Of a DNA stretch of 64,000 nucleotides, positions 12,641 through 24,418 are shown piece by piece. Position 1 is the first letter of the stretch, and each line of letters begins with the position of its first letter. The stretch is taken from the NCBI RefSeq assembly GCF_029867415.1, contig NC_081184.1, forward strand, positions 109,479,360 to 109,543,359. The letters run 5' to 3'. The position numbers and the translations under genes were made by a program. The stretch comes from Vicia villosa (Eukaryota > Streptophyta > Magnoliopsida > Fabales > Fabaceae). Below the pieces are notes generated by a model. That model was not told the DNA's origin. It saw only the letters and a program-made list of their open reading frames with translations, and ran no database searches.

Positions 12641-14189
12641 GTCAAATTAACATAGTTTTAGAATTAATTTGTTTAATTTAATGAAATAAATAATTAAATA
12701 AATAATTTTAATCAATTAAGTTAAAAAATTTTAATTTAAAAATATTTTTTTTAATAAAACTATATATCAACTTTTTTTTTGGTTAAGCATATTATTCTCA
12801 ATTCTCACTATAATTCTACCAAATAAAAAGAGAGAATTTATATAAAATATTATGTTATATTTATTATATGATACTTAATAAATATACTTTGCAGTTTCAT
12901 AAAGTGTGAGGACTTAAATAAAATTGTCCTGCATATAGGTAGGTCGACCCAATATATATAGAGACTTAAGGCAAATTAGATTAAAATTCTATGTATAAAA
13001 TTTTTATAGGAATCAAAATATGATATTTTTTTAGTAGAGACTAAAGATAAAATTTGAGATATTTATTAGAACTAAAAACATATTTAAACTTATAGTTTAT
13101 CTATTAAAAAATTTAAATTCACATTATCTTCAATAATATAAAATTATTGAATAATTCTCACACAATGACACACAAATTAATCCATGAAATAAGATAAAAT
13201 AAAACAGTATGGTTCATATTCTTTTGATGTGCTTAATATTTAGTTGTAAATTTTATGATGGTACTCACATGTGTTGCCATTTAATAATAGAACAAAAATG
13301 CATTACATTTAAAATCCAAAAGCCAAAGATGAAAAATGTCAGAAAATTATGGATATCTATTATTTAATATAATAAAATAATATATTATCAAAAGTACTTT
13401 TATATTCTTTGAAAAACTCAAAAGTACTTTTATATTCTTTTGAAAAACTCAATTAGAGGAAGATTAGCAAACATAATCATTATTAAAAACACCACAATTA
13501 ATACATCCAATTTTAATTAATTCTTTGTATTATTTATTACAACTATATTAAGGATAGTTGAAATTAGTTAAAATCCTCACCTTTTGCATAGGTGTTGTGT
13601 TCAACCTATTACATATTTTTGTTTATTTTGTTTGTCAATTGTCAATTTTAATTTTTTCCAATTCTTATATAATGTTTTCCCTCATTATTGATATTACTAT
13701 GATTTTTTACAAGCAAATATACCGTAACAATATAATATATATATTCAGTTGGTTATAATAAACAATTACAAGATTGAATTTGGGAATTGAGATTGAATTT
13801 GGAAGTTAATATTGAGTTATGAATGATTAATTCTTGCACAATATTCACCAAGGAATGTAGACCAAAAAAATTTATTAATTATTATATTTTTATGCAATGA
13901 ATATGTGTTAATAATTATTACTTATATTTAATGAATATGTGTTAATAACTATTGCTTATATTTAATTGATTTGTTTTATAAATGAAAATTGAATTTACCA
14001 TTAAATAAATAAGACAAAAAGAATCTTCTAATAATAGCAAGAAAAAATTTAAATTATGATGAAAGGTAGAATTAATTCTTAAATCTAAATATGGAATTTG
14101 TACCAATTTTAGTATAATTTTTAGAGCACTGCTATTTGGCACGATTCATTTGTCAACGAAATTCAACGAAAATTAAATCAGTGTATGAA
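12641..14189. other. AT-rich intergenic DNA
   Basis: No credible gene. Short tandem duplications occur (aaaagtacttttatattctt twice at 13390-13450; tgaatatgtgttaataa twice at 13899-13950). Confidence 0.55.
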
Positions 14190-17100
14190 GTAATTTTTGT
14201 ATTGAAAAAGCAAAATATATTATAAAGTCAATACTAAGCACAAGATGTGCAAAGAAAGACTAATACAGTACAAAATCCACCACCTGATACAGAACTGCAC
14301 CTCCATGGGTGATAAATCACAGCCCTGCTGAACTATCCAGTACAATCAGAATATAACATAACAGCTAAGCCAGCAAACAAAATTAACTACCCAATATTAA
14401 CATATTCTAGCAAATATTACAATTGAAAGACTAATTTTCAATTCCCTGCATACCAATGTCCTGTACTACAGCGATTCAAAAACCAGCAGCAATGTTAACT
14501 TTTGACGAGCTGTCGAAGAAATTCCCCATATTGAATTGAGGTGACCAAATAAACTACACCAAACAGCTCAATCCAACCTTTTCCCAACTGAACATAGTTA
14601 ATCTCCACACTAAATTGAAGGATCAATATGAAGATGACAAACTCCACTGACTAAATAGAATTCACACCAAGATAAACCATTCTATTTAAAATCCATATTG
14701 ATACATGTGGCACCGGAATCGATTGTAGGAATATTAGCCTCAAAACCAAATCTGACCAGCATTCTCATGACTCGGTAGATGGCCGAGAACACTACTGCAA
14801 TACTAAAAACTTCCAAGCAATTTGAATACTTCTGGTCATATTTAAAAACTTCACCACTGCCCCATATATATCAGCAAACAATATTGTAAAGACAGCAAAG
14901 TGATTCCAATTTTGCTCCCCCACCTGCACTGACACTAATACACAGCTAACAACAAACATAATGGAACTTTAATCTACAAAAGAGTTAAGTGAACTTCACC
15001 ACCCCTCAACCAAAGCGTAAAGTCTCCACGCTTGACTCGCACCATGATTACATAATTCAGCACTCCAAACAAATTTTCAATGATCAGGCTGCTGCAAATT
15101 CCGATGCGTTTAGGCAAAAGACACTGCACATCTACTTATCACGCAGCAGTTTAAGACAATTCCTAACGAGCAACACTTCACAAAACCTGGACTTCGGACA
15201 GATCGCCTTCTGTCGATGCTCATTACAATCACCGAGATCATGGTTCAACAGCCTACATAAGAATTATCCAAGGGTCCATGTGCCACTGTTGTACATTGCA
15301 TCAAAGAGGTTTATGCTTGTTGCTCAACTAGAACCAAGACAGCCTTTGGAATTCTTCAAGAATTTGATCCATTGTTGTTGCCTTGTTCTTGAAAATAACT
15401 GAGTTTCTTGTTTTCCAGATAATCCAAATGCAAGCAAACCAAAATGTTCTAACTCTTAAAGCTGTGCTTCTAGCGTTTGCGACGAGTGCACCAAACTGCT
15501 CAAAATGCTCCCAACCATCGTTTGACAGAACCGCTGACAGACCAAACCATCTGATGACGTGAAACCATAAACCTGCAAAAATTGGACACAAAGAAAAGGT
15601 GAGAGCCTGTTTCAACCGCATCACAACCTCCCACGTACTTGATATTATCCTGCGCTAAGACGCCTCTCCTTACTAAGTTATCTTTACTTGGCATCCTATT
15701 ATGAAAAAGTCGCCAGACTAGACTCGATACTTTTGACGGAACTGATTTGTGCCAAATCTCAGATCAAACTTTAGGACTCTCTATTCTATTTTTTGCTCGC
15801 CGCGCCTTATAATTCTCCTTCACTGAATATTCCTCTAAATTTTCTCGATCTCCTATATCTAGAAGACAAATGTCCCTCCACCAAAATGAGCTATAATTAT
15901 CACTTGTTCTAGAAAAAACCCCGGCACTGCCATATCGATCTGCCAGTGCTTTATTCCACAGCCCACACCTCTCTTTTCTAATTTTCCACACCCACTTGCC
16001 TATTAACGAATAGTTGAAATATCTCAAGTTCTTTATTCCCAGTCCACCCTCATCTATAAGTCTACAAATTTTATCCCATTTAATCCAGTTGATTTTCCTC
16101 GAATCCTCACTAACGCCCCATAAGAAATGTTTAAATAAAGATTCAAGTTTAGAGATGATACCTGAGGGAGCCTTGAAAAAGGATAGGAAGTAGACGAGAA
16201 TTGCAGACAAGACAGATTTTAACAGAACCACTTTACCTCCAAATGACAATTGGCTATTTTTCCAATTTGACAGTCTGGATATCACGACATCCAACACCGG
16301 TTGCCATGTCTTCAAGGATCTTGGACTGGCACCTATAGGAATCCCAAGATAGATGAATGGGATGGAGCCAACCTTGCAATTTAGACATTTTGCGGCATCT
16401 CGAAGCCACCAGGGGCAGATATTAACTCCAATAAGACAACTTTTCTGGAAGTTGACTTTTAATCCAGACAACAATTCAAACAGAATGAGATTAGTCTTTA
16501 TGCTCCTTATGTTTCTCCAATTCTTTTCTCCAAAAATTAATGTGTCATCTGCGTATTGGAGATGAGAGAAGCATTCCTGTCCATTTTCAAATTTATAACC
16601 AGTAAAATTTTCCAGAGTCACTGCTTTTTTCATGAGACTGTTAAAGCCTTCTGCTACTAATAAAAATAAGAAGGGGGATAATGGGTCCCCTTGCCTCAAT
16701 CCTCTTCCCATCTTGAATTCTTTGGTGGGACTTCCATTCACTAAAACCGAAATCGATGACGATTGTAAACATTCTAAAATCCATCTCCTCCATTTCTCAT
16801 GGAATCCCATTTTAGCCATCACATCCTCCAAAAATTTCCAATCCACCGTGTCGTATGCCTTTTCGAAGTCCACCTTAAACAGCACCACTTCTTTTTTCGT
16901 TCGTTTTGCCTCATCCACTATCTCATTAGCGATTAGGATGCCATCCATAATCTGTCTCCCTGAAATGAACGCCGTTTGGGTGTCCGAAATAATTGATCCC
17001 ATCACTTTTCTCAGCCTGTTTGATAATATCTTAGCAATTATTTTATATATGCATCCAATCAGCGAAATTGGTCGAAAGTGTTTCAGTTTTGATGGATTCT

Positions 17101-18440
17101 TCTTCTTTGGAATTAGCACAATGAAAGAAGAATTTGCCCCTCTAACCATCTTTCTGTGCTTATGGAACTCTTCCAAGACTCTAATGAAATCTGGTTTAAC
17201 ATCTTCCCAAAATTCTTTCACGAACCCCAAGTTTACTCCATCGGGACCAGGGCTTTTTGAGCTGTCACAATCCCATACTGCTCTACGAATTTCGTCCTCA
17301 ATGAATTCTTTGACCAGCTCCATCGCCTCCACCTCCAATAATTGCTTGAAGTTTAAATTTGTGCCAGTGATACCCTTACTTCTCGCCGAGAATTGATTCT
17401 CAAAGTGATCAAATATGGCCTTTTTCATATCTTCCACTATTTCCACCCTTCTGCCATTCACATCAAGATACAACATTTCATTGTCTCTTCTCCTTTTATT
17501 GATGTAACCATGAAAGTATTTGGAATTTGCATCACCTTCCTTTAGCCATTTAATTCTAGACTTTTGCCATAATATGGTGCAGTTTAAGTTCAACATCTTG
17601 TATAATTCGGCTGATTTCTCCCTCTTGGATTTGATTTCCTCATCAGTCAGTCCCTCATTTTCTCCTTTGAATTCGAATCTGTTTAACTCCTCTTTGATAG
17701 TCTTAATTTTCTCTCCGAGGTTTTGAGAATGATTTTTATGCCACTCCTTAAGAGCTTCTCTTATCCTTTTAAACTTCTCTTTAAGAACGTACATTCCCCT
17801 TGCTTCAACTACCATATTTCTCCATCGATCCCTAACGAAAGTATGATAGCCTTCTATTTCCTTCCAACATGATGACAACATACGGAAAGGCTTTGAACCC
17901 CAATTCTGTTTCAACTCTCTCAGCGAGATTGGGCAGTGGTCTGATAAACCTTTATCAAGGCTGCTCTGTTTACTCTCAGGCCACTGTCTGACCCAAGCTT
18001 CAGTTACTAAGAATCTATCTAATCGGCTCATGGCTGATCCTCCATTCCTAGACCAAGTATATTTTCTTCCATGTAGTGGTAAATCTAATAACTCTGAGTC
18101 TGTGATAAACTTGTCGAAGTCTTCCATCTCACTTCTTCTTGAGTTTTCGCTTCTTCCTTTTCTCTCGGATGCTTCTCTTACTCCGTTGAAATTGCCTGCC
18201 ACACACCATTTCTCCTCGCTCTTTGCTTGAATCTCTGATTTTAGTTCATCCCATAATATCCTCTTTCTGTTAGTTTCACACGGAGCATAGATGTTCACGA
18301 TGTTTACTTGTGTCTTCGATTCTCCCCATTCTCCTGTCATCCATATATAGTGATCCTTAATTATTTTCCTTTTTACACACAATTCTTTGCTGTCCCAGAT
18401 TGTGAGAATGCCGCCGGATCTTCCATCTGTCCTGATTGTC
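14190..18440 (-). mobile_element. 5'-truncated LINE (L1-type)
   Basis: Minus strand. The coding sequence begins abruptly near 18440 inside the endonuclease domain; ORF1 and the endonuclease start are missing, as in incomplete target-primed reverse transcription. The ORF2 remnant runs to ~15330 and is followed by a ~1.1-kb 3' UTR. Its end reads (minus strand) ttgctttttcaatacaaaaa near 14190. The poly-A tail is short or lost and no TSD was found. Confidence 0.85.
15330..18440 (-). pseudogene. LINE ORF2 remnant, endonuclease (partial) and reverse transcriptase
   Basis: The main frame is open from the upstream flank down to 15764. It shows GRSGGILTIWD, VNIYAPCE and SDHCPISL from the endonuclease. 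The reverse transcriptase motifs are SPGPDGVN, FRPISLIGCIYKIIAKILSN, FKVDFEKAYDTVDW, GLRQGDPLSP and the catalytic YADD at 16555-16544. The zinc-binding tail continues in other frames (15694-15500 and 15624-15328), so at least two frameshifts lie at ~15764 and ~15620. The first ~35 residues of the open frame (18532-18441) are flanking DNA, not LINE. No RNase H domain is seen. Confidence 0.88.
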
Positions 18441-18772
18441 ATTTTTGTGTGATAATAACTTGAATATTTTCTATAAATAATTATTCGATAGTAAGTAATT
18501 AATAAGATTTTATTTATAAGATATGTGGTCAATAATGAGCATTAAATAATTAATTTAACTTAATTTTAAAACACAATCAAGCTATAAGTTTAGAGCGTTA
18601 ATTAATTAATGTATTTTAAAATAAAAGTGGAAGAATAAAAATTACTTAATTAATTTTTATTTTATAATTCAATTTTATTGGGTTTGTTAATACACATTAA
18701 TAATTATAGGATTTGAATTTTAATAGATACATAACTGTTGGTTGGTATGAATAGTAAAACAATTTTTTTTAA
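18441..18772. other. AT-rich spacer
   Basis: No gene or element recognised between the LINE and the Mutator-type MITE. Confidence 0.5.
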
Positions 18773-18781
18773 ATTTGTTAA

Positions 18782-19296
18782 GGGTCCTGCTAACCAGTGC
18801 CCCGGGGGCACTGGATAAGAAGCATTAAATGATCTTTAATTGTATTTTTATTCTTTAAAAAAAACTATAATTAAATATATTTAATTATTAAATTCGCTCA
18901 AATTAACTCATTCACTCATTTTCGCTTTCATACACTACAAAATTTATACACATGAAATTAAATGAAATTTGGAATTAAAATATTACAATCTCATTTCAAT
19001 ATCATTATCATTACAATATGAGAATAATTTAAAAGAACTAATAGTATTTTTTAAAATTAAAAATCGGTAGGTATTGCAAATGAAATATGCAGCAACAATT
19101 AGCAACAATAAATATAATAATTTATAACGTCTCAATTTTTTTATGGTTTATAAATTTTCAATTTTTTTGTCTTAAATAACATTTTTTGTGTTAAATGACA
19201 CATTTAATAAACTCTTTTTTTTAAGAATATTAATGGATTCAAAATGCAATTAATGATCCTTAACGAGTGCTCCCGGGACACTCATTAGCATTGCCC
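18782..19296. mobile_element. Mutator-type non-autonomous element (MITE), 515 bp
   Basis: Flanked by a perfect 9-bp TSD ATTTGTTAA (18773-18781 and 19297-19305), the length expected for Mutator-like elements. The termini are imperfect inverted repeats of ~50 bases (left GGGTCCTGCTAACCAGTG; right, on the minus strand, GGGCAATGCTAATGAGTG). Each end contains a subterminal hairpin around a CCCGGG-like core (left CCAGTGCC...GGCACTGG; right GAGTG...CACTC). The interior is AT-rich and non-coding. Confidence 0.85.
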
Positions 19297-19536
19297 ATTT
19301 GTTAATATGTATAGTATCAAAACAAAATTGTTAATATGTCATTAATTTTAAGGTATTATATGAATGGGTAGTTATTAATTGACCTTAATTATTTGATGTA
19401 TTATATTAGGAAATGAGGAATAAATTAAATTTGTAACTTTTTAAATTAGGCCACTTAATGCCTGGTCTCACTTCTCTTTACTTCATATTCCTTATACATC
19501 TATCTATCGTATAAATTTAATAATAACTTAATATTA

Positions 19537-19808
19537 TTCCCTCTGTTCTTTTTAAGTGTCGTTTTAGAAGATTTTTTTAATTTCTATTTAAGTGTCGTTT
19601 TATAGTTTAATGTTATAATTTGTCGATTATACTCTTACTTTCTTAATAACTCTATTTCACATTTTTCATAAAATTAATTATTTTCTCAATTAGTTATTGG
19701 ATAAAGAGAAAATAAATGAGGGTATAATAGAAAAAATAACTCTGATAATCCACTATCTTAGTTGAAGAACTTTATGCTAAAACGACACTTAAAAAGGAAC
19801 AAAGGGAG
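19537..19808. mobile_element. Stowaway-like MITE, 272 bp
   Basis: Flanked by TA on both sides (19535-19536, 19809-19810). The ends are inverted repeats: TTCCCTCTGTTCTTTTTAAG at the left, CTCCCTTTGTTCCTTTTTAA on the minus strand at the right, continuing with gtgtcgtttta. The CTCCCT start is typical of Stowaway elements. No ORF. Confidence 0.85.
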
Positions 19809-19810
19809 TA

Positions 19811-20359
19811 CCATTTATAATTATATACCATAAATATTTTAAAAATTAATGCATTGTATTAGCATTAAAACAACTAAATTATATATGTCAACGCGTCTCA
19901 AAATACTTAAATACTACATCAAAATTTATAATATGAGTCAACAAATAAAAACTATTTTCAACAAATGAATTTATCATTTTATGTTTTATAACATAAATAT
20001 ATAATAAATAAACAAGTCTGCCTCATTTCCACTATCACATATTCATCAATTAAATAGAATTTAAAATTTATTTTCATTTTTTATAGTTTAGTTTTTAAAC
20101 CAAATTCTTAAAATAATCCATTAAATAAGCTTTGTCATATATACTTTTTAGAAACATTAATTATTATATGAAAAAAAATGTCTTAATATTAATTTACAAA
20201 ATTATTTTTAAAATCTAAGAAATCTAACACAAATAAACAATCTCATATTTTTTTAATAAGCAATTTAATCTCATATGATACTATTATGTTATGAAAGAAA
20301 TGCTTAATTATTTTATTTATATTTTTATTAAAATATACATTTTTAACGGGTCGAAACGG
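19811..20359. other. AT-rich spacer
   Basis: Nothing recognised. Confidence 0.5.
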
Positions 20360-20640
20360 GAAATTTCAATTATTGATATAATATTTTTATAAATAAGAAT
20401 AAGTTATAAATTAAAAAATAAAGGGGAAAATGCTTATTGTTGATACAATTATTTTTATAAATAGGAATAAATTACAAATATTTTATAAACGAAAAAAAGT
20501 CAATTGTTGATAAAATTTTTTTATAAACGGAAATTAGTTACAAATATTTTTATAAATGAACACACGAGTTCTCTAAACTTGCTCTTCCCTGTAAAACCCT
20601 ATAAACGGGAATAAGTTATAATATTTTTACATAAGGATAC
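20360..20640. repeat. Imperfect tandem repeat, ~70-80 bp unit
   Basis: Four degenerate units built on attgttgatacaat, atttttataaa and ggaataa.ttacaaatatt, ending with an aaacgggaataagttataat unit. Origin unknown. Confidence 0.5.
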
Positions 20641-20804
20641 ACGTGTTCTAAAACCTCACCCCGACATGAAAAATCATAAGTGCGATGCGGACTCGCGGAC
20701 ATTGCCACTTTTTTTTTTTTTTTACAAAAACAAACTCAATGAAATTCATTAAACACATGATTTTCAATACAAGGAGGAATCATATGGATGACACTGCGTC
20801 TAGC

Positions 20805-22399
20805 CTAAGAATTGGCCGCCTTCGCGAGGGAATGGGCAACCGAATTCGCTTGACGCCTAATAAACTTCACCTCGAAGTTGGAAAAAACATGTAATAAATT
20901 TTTAATAGACATAATAATCAAACTAAACTCAGATCCACCCTCGTGATTGGAGTGGATGGCTTGAACAACCTGTTGAGAGTCACTTTCGAAGATAATATTG
21001 TCAAGGTGCAATGTTATAGCTCCTTCAATAGCTTCTTTAAGGGCGTAAGCTTCTGCTTCAAGGATGGAGAGGGTACCGATATCCCAAGCTACACCTGCAA
21101 TAATGAAATTACCCCTTTTATCACGAATACACCATCCCCTATTAGTAGTCCCAGAGTGATTGTTAAACCCCGCATCCACATTGCACTTTAACCATCCTTC
21201 TGTTGGCGGATTCCAACTTGTGATATTCTGATGAGTATTCTCTCTCCCTTGAGTTCTTTGTGCTGTAAGCCAATTCTTCCAGTTATGAAACGCAATCATA
21301 CCCAATTTGGATGCTTCCTCTTTCTCATTATGCCAAATAAAATCGTTTCTATTCTTCCAAATCACATCCATCATAACTGCAAATCTACCAGCAACCATCC
21401 GATCTTCCGATCTACATATATAAATAATTAGAGATTTTACATCACTAAAATTATGTAAACGGGGCTCTAGAAGATCCGACAAACCTGCTGTCCTCCAACA
21501 CTGAATAGTCGTATCACAACCAAAAAACACATGCCAATCATCTTCAATATTATTTCCACAGAGCTGACAATCTGATGGGCAAGGTACCTGATGTTGACGA
21601 AGTCTGGTACGCGATGGTAAGCATCCCCTACAAATCCTCCACAACAGATGCTTGGTTCTAGATGGGGATTTAATTCTCCAAAGACTATTCCAATCCTCCT
21701 TCCCACTATCATTATTTTGCCTCTTTTTAGAACTTATCCATAACTTGTAGCCAGATCTCACACTATACTCTCCATTTTTCTCCTCTTTCCATACCAATCT
21801 ATCTTCTACCACCTCTTGCAACAACGAAACCTATAATATGTCTTCGGTAGCTACATAATCAAACAAATCCTCAATCAACCTTGTATTCCATTCTTTCGCA
21901 TTAGGCAACATAAGATGTTTAACGGTAATATCGTACGTACCTTGCTTTTGGGGTCCAACAAGGCATCCTTCTCTTCTTCCCCTAATCCAAGGTTCGTTCA
22001 TTGCTTTGATTTGACTACCATCTCCTATACTCCACCTGTACCCTAAAGTTAAGACATCTCTTGCTTTCCACAAGCTTCTCCACACAAAGCTAGGATTATA
22101 CCCAATTTTAGCATCTAAGAAAGAAGTACTAGGATAATACCTTGCTTTGAAAATTCTTGAGACAAGAGTGTGCGGCCTTGTCAAAATTTTCCATCCTTGT
22201 TTAGCAACCATAGCTATGTTAAACGCTTTAAGATCCCTAAAGACCAACCCACCTTCCGCCTTAGAAGAAGTTAGCTTGTCCCACACCATCCATCTTATAC
22301 CACGATTATTGTTATTTCCCCCCCATCAGAAGGAATTCATCATCTTTTCAATGTCATTTGATTACCGCATCTGGTAGAATAAAGATGCTCATAATATAG
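20805..22399 (-). pseudogene. LINE ORF2, C-terminal part: RT thumb, zinc-binding region, RNase H
   Basis: From 22399 downwards: IFILPDAVIK, a TGA in place of an expected Trp codon near 22333, then the frame 22289-21831. It continues in another frame from 21824 to 20805 after a frameshift near 21830. The zinc-binding region shows HLLWRICRGCLPS and CQLCGNN. The RNase H domain shows all four acidic positions: CNVDAG, EAEAYALKEA, FESDSQ and the final NSVAHSLA block. The RNase H domain distinguishes this LINE from the other two here. Confidence 0.88.
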
Positions 22400-22404
22400 G
22401 TTGG
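22400..22404. repeat. TSD GTTGG, left copy (solo LTR 22405-41926)
   Basis: Identical to 41927-41931; marks insertion of the minus-strand solo LTR into LINE ORF2. Confidence 0.85.
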
Positions 22405-22830
22405 TGTAATACGGTGAACTGACTTTTTAGAAATGTGCGGATAGCAAAAGTCGCCACCGACTTTTATTTTATCCAATTTAGGAAAGGCTAAAAGAACAGG
22501 AAAGACCTTTTTGAAAGAGATTTTGAGTTCGGGGGGTAAGTTATACAAAGGGAAGGTGTAAGGAACCCTTTGCATCCATGGTTATCCATGGGCTCTTAAT
22601 TGCTTAGCTCACTTTGTTTTGAAATGTTTGAAAATGAGGTGTGAAAAGTAAAAACTTCGAAGAAGAACTTTAGCTTGTAAATAAGCGTAGTCTTTTTGAA
22701 TTTGATTTTGAAAAGGAGTAGGAAAATGTTTTAAATTTGAATTTGAAAAAGAGCAAGCAATTAATAGCAACTACCCTAAGTTTTAAAATTCGTTCTTTTA
22801 GCTTTTCAGGGCGAAAGGGTCTATCCATAC
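22405..22830 (-). mobile_element. Solo LTR (Ogre/Tat-like), 3' terminal part
   Basis: Minus-strand LTR ending in CGTATTACA (plus strand TGTAATACG at 22405). It contains ggtggcgactttt-like sequence, the region preceding LTR ends in these elements. It is interrupted at 22830 by the LARD and resumes at 38594. The reassembled LTR is about 3.76 kb, has TG...CA ends and TSD GTTGG, and no internal domain, so it is a solo LTR. Confidence 0.82.
22826..22830. repeat. TSD CATAC, left copy (LARD)
   Basis: Identical to 38589-38593. Confidence 0.88.
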
Positions 22831-23249
22831 TGTCATACCCCAAAATTTGCCCGATCAATTCGCGTCTGTTAAATCATCAAGGGTTAAAATTAAGAGTCAT
22901 GGGGTTTGACATCCCTATTGTCAAACCCGCCCTCTTATAAAATATTCTGAGAAATAAATGGGGTGAAATTAACAGGTATCTTGGGTCCAAAGATTTGACC
23001 CATCTATCTCAGGTTTGGATCATTTGCTTGGAGTATTTTTATGGGTTTTATTCTTCTAACAATTTAATTGGTGTGATGTTTATTATTAATTTATTAGGTT
23101 CATTGGCTATTATCAAAATAATTAGGGAATTATTAATTATTAATTTTGGTATTATTATCAGAATTATTAATTAGGAGTGTTATTGATAATTGTTAAATAA
23201 TTGGACAATAGGCCCGTTGGGTGTATTAAACCCTAACCTAATACATTAA

Positions 23250-23257
23250 TATAAATA
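23250..23257 (+). promoter_or_regulatory. LTR TATA box (5' LTR)
   Basis: TATAAATA followed by ggtgct; expected to start transcription about 30 bases downstream. Repeated at 36095-36102 in the 3' LTR. Confidence 0.65.
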
Positions 23258-23653
23258 GGTGCTATTTCTAACAATTAGGGGAGGCCAATTTTCTAACCCT
23301 ATTCACCGACCTTTTTTCGACCGTACCATCACAAACCTCCAATTTTTCTTCCAAAAACAAAACTTTGTTCATAGTCATAACAGCAGCCCCGTGAAACAGT
23401 GAAATCACTGATTTCCCTTTTATCATACCATTGACCTCACCATTATCATCTCCCAAACCAAACCTCATGCAAATTACACCACTTGTTCAAACTCATGAAA
23501 TCCACAACCTATAAATAACATTACCTTCAACCATTACAATAATTTTGCAAATTCAATTCTAACCAATAAATCAAGAATCAATACCATAAGCCTTTTGAGA
23601 ACCCAAAAACACTTACTTTTTCTTTACCCACAAATTTCATCAATCTTTGACTT

Positions 23654-24226
23654 TTGTGTTGTTGTAAATACAATAAACTTTTTTCCTCGATGCTAAGAAG
23701 CATTAACAAACATTGCATTCGTACTAATTCAATCATAAGAATCTGCTATTTTTTAGTTTGTTTTGTTTTCAGGGAAGAACAAAGGAAGAAGAATGAGAAG
23801 ACAGGGAAACAGAATCCACGAGCAACCACTGCGAGCCCTCCGAATCGCCGGTCCTCCTCGCGCCGCCGTGGAAGCCCCTCGCAACCGCACGCGGCCAACA
23901 GCACCGCCGAATCCATACCGCCGCGGCACTCCTCCGTTCGCAACCGAACCCAGCCACCCACCGCTCCGTCGATCTACGCTTCATCATCGAAGAGCACATC
24001 CGCCGCGAACCAATGCGTCCATGCCTTCAGACCCGTCGATTCGATCCGCCCTCTTCCGTTCACCACGGCCGCCGTCGGACACCCACCACCACTAGATCCC
24101 ATGAGCACACTTTTTCTCTTAGTTGGAATCATGTGTTTATTTGTTGATTTTGATTTATGCTATGCACTTGATTGCAAGAGACATGGAAATAATTTCTCTC
24201 TTAATTATGTTTGCCTTTGCTGTTAA
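23654..24226 (+). CDS. LTR-borne ORF, 190 codons, unknown
   Basis: A proline-, serine- and arginine-rich ORF with a hydrophobic C-terminal segment (STLFLLVGIMCLFVDFDL). It sits on a block of high GC (23780-24110) that contrasts with the surrounding AT-rich LTR. The same ORF is open at full length in the 3' LTR (36499-37071) with only a few substitutions, but LTR identity alone could explain that. A tgttttgttttcag acceptor-like sequence lies at ~23760-23773, so the block may be an exon of a spliced transcript. No family recognised; coding is doubtful. Confidence 0.25.
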   Translation: MCCCKYNKLFSSMLRSINKHCIRTNSIIRICYFLVCFVFREEQRKKNEKTGKQNPRATTASPPNRRSSSRRRGSPSQPHAANSTAESIPPRHSSVRNRTQPPTAPSIYASSSKSTSAANQCVHAFRPVDSIRPLPFTTAAVGHPPPLDPMSTLFLLVGIMCLFVDFDLCYALDCKRHGNNFSLNYVCLCC

Positions 24227-24346
24227 GAATAAATGAAAAAGAAGAAGGAGAACGAACAGTGACGACACGTGTTGTTGTTTAATAGTTGGAAATACTTGTC
24301 TTACGTTCATCTTATTGAGTTGGGGACTAATTATCAATCAAAGCGA

Positions 24347-24418
24347 AGTGGCGTAGCGGATGAAAGAGGTGTTTGATGTTACATGCGCAAGGGCAAGGGT
24401 TCGATCCCTGCCTCTTGC
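24347..24418 (+). other. tRNA-like A-box/B-box module in 5' LTR
   Basis: A-box-like TGGCGTAGCGGATGA (24349-24363) and, 33 bases later, a canonical B-box GGGTTCGATCCC (24397-24408) with a T-arm-like stem. The spacing fits a tRNA. It may be a tRNA relic, a SINE head or an internal pol III promoter. Repeated in the 3' LTR. Confidence 0.5.

Noticed and set aside
16632..17396. 254-codon plus-strand ORF
   Set aside because: Antisense shadow of the LINE reverse transcriptase.
20640..20723. TSD for the LINE with poly-A at 20709
   Set aside because: Sequence left of the poly-A (ggacattgccac) has no clear match right of 45558.
24347..24418. Functional tRNA gene
   Set aside because: B box is good but no convincing acceptor stem or anticodon arm; present in both LTRs, so part of the element.
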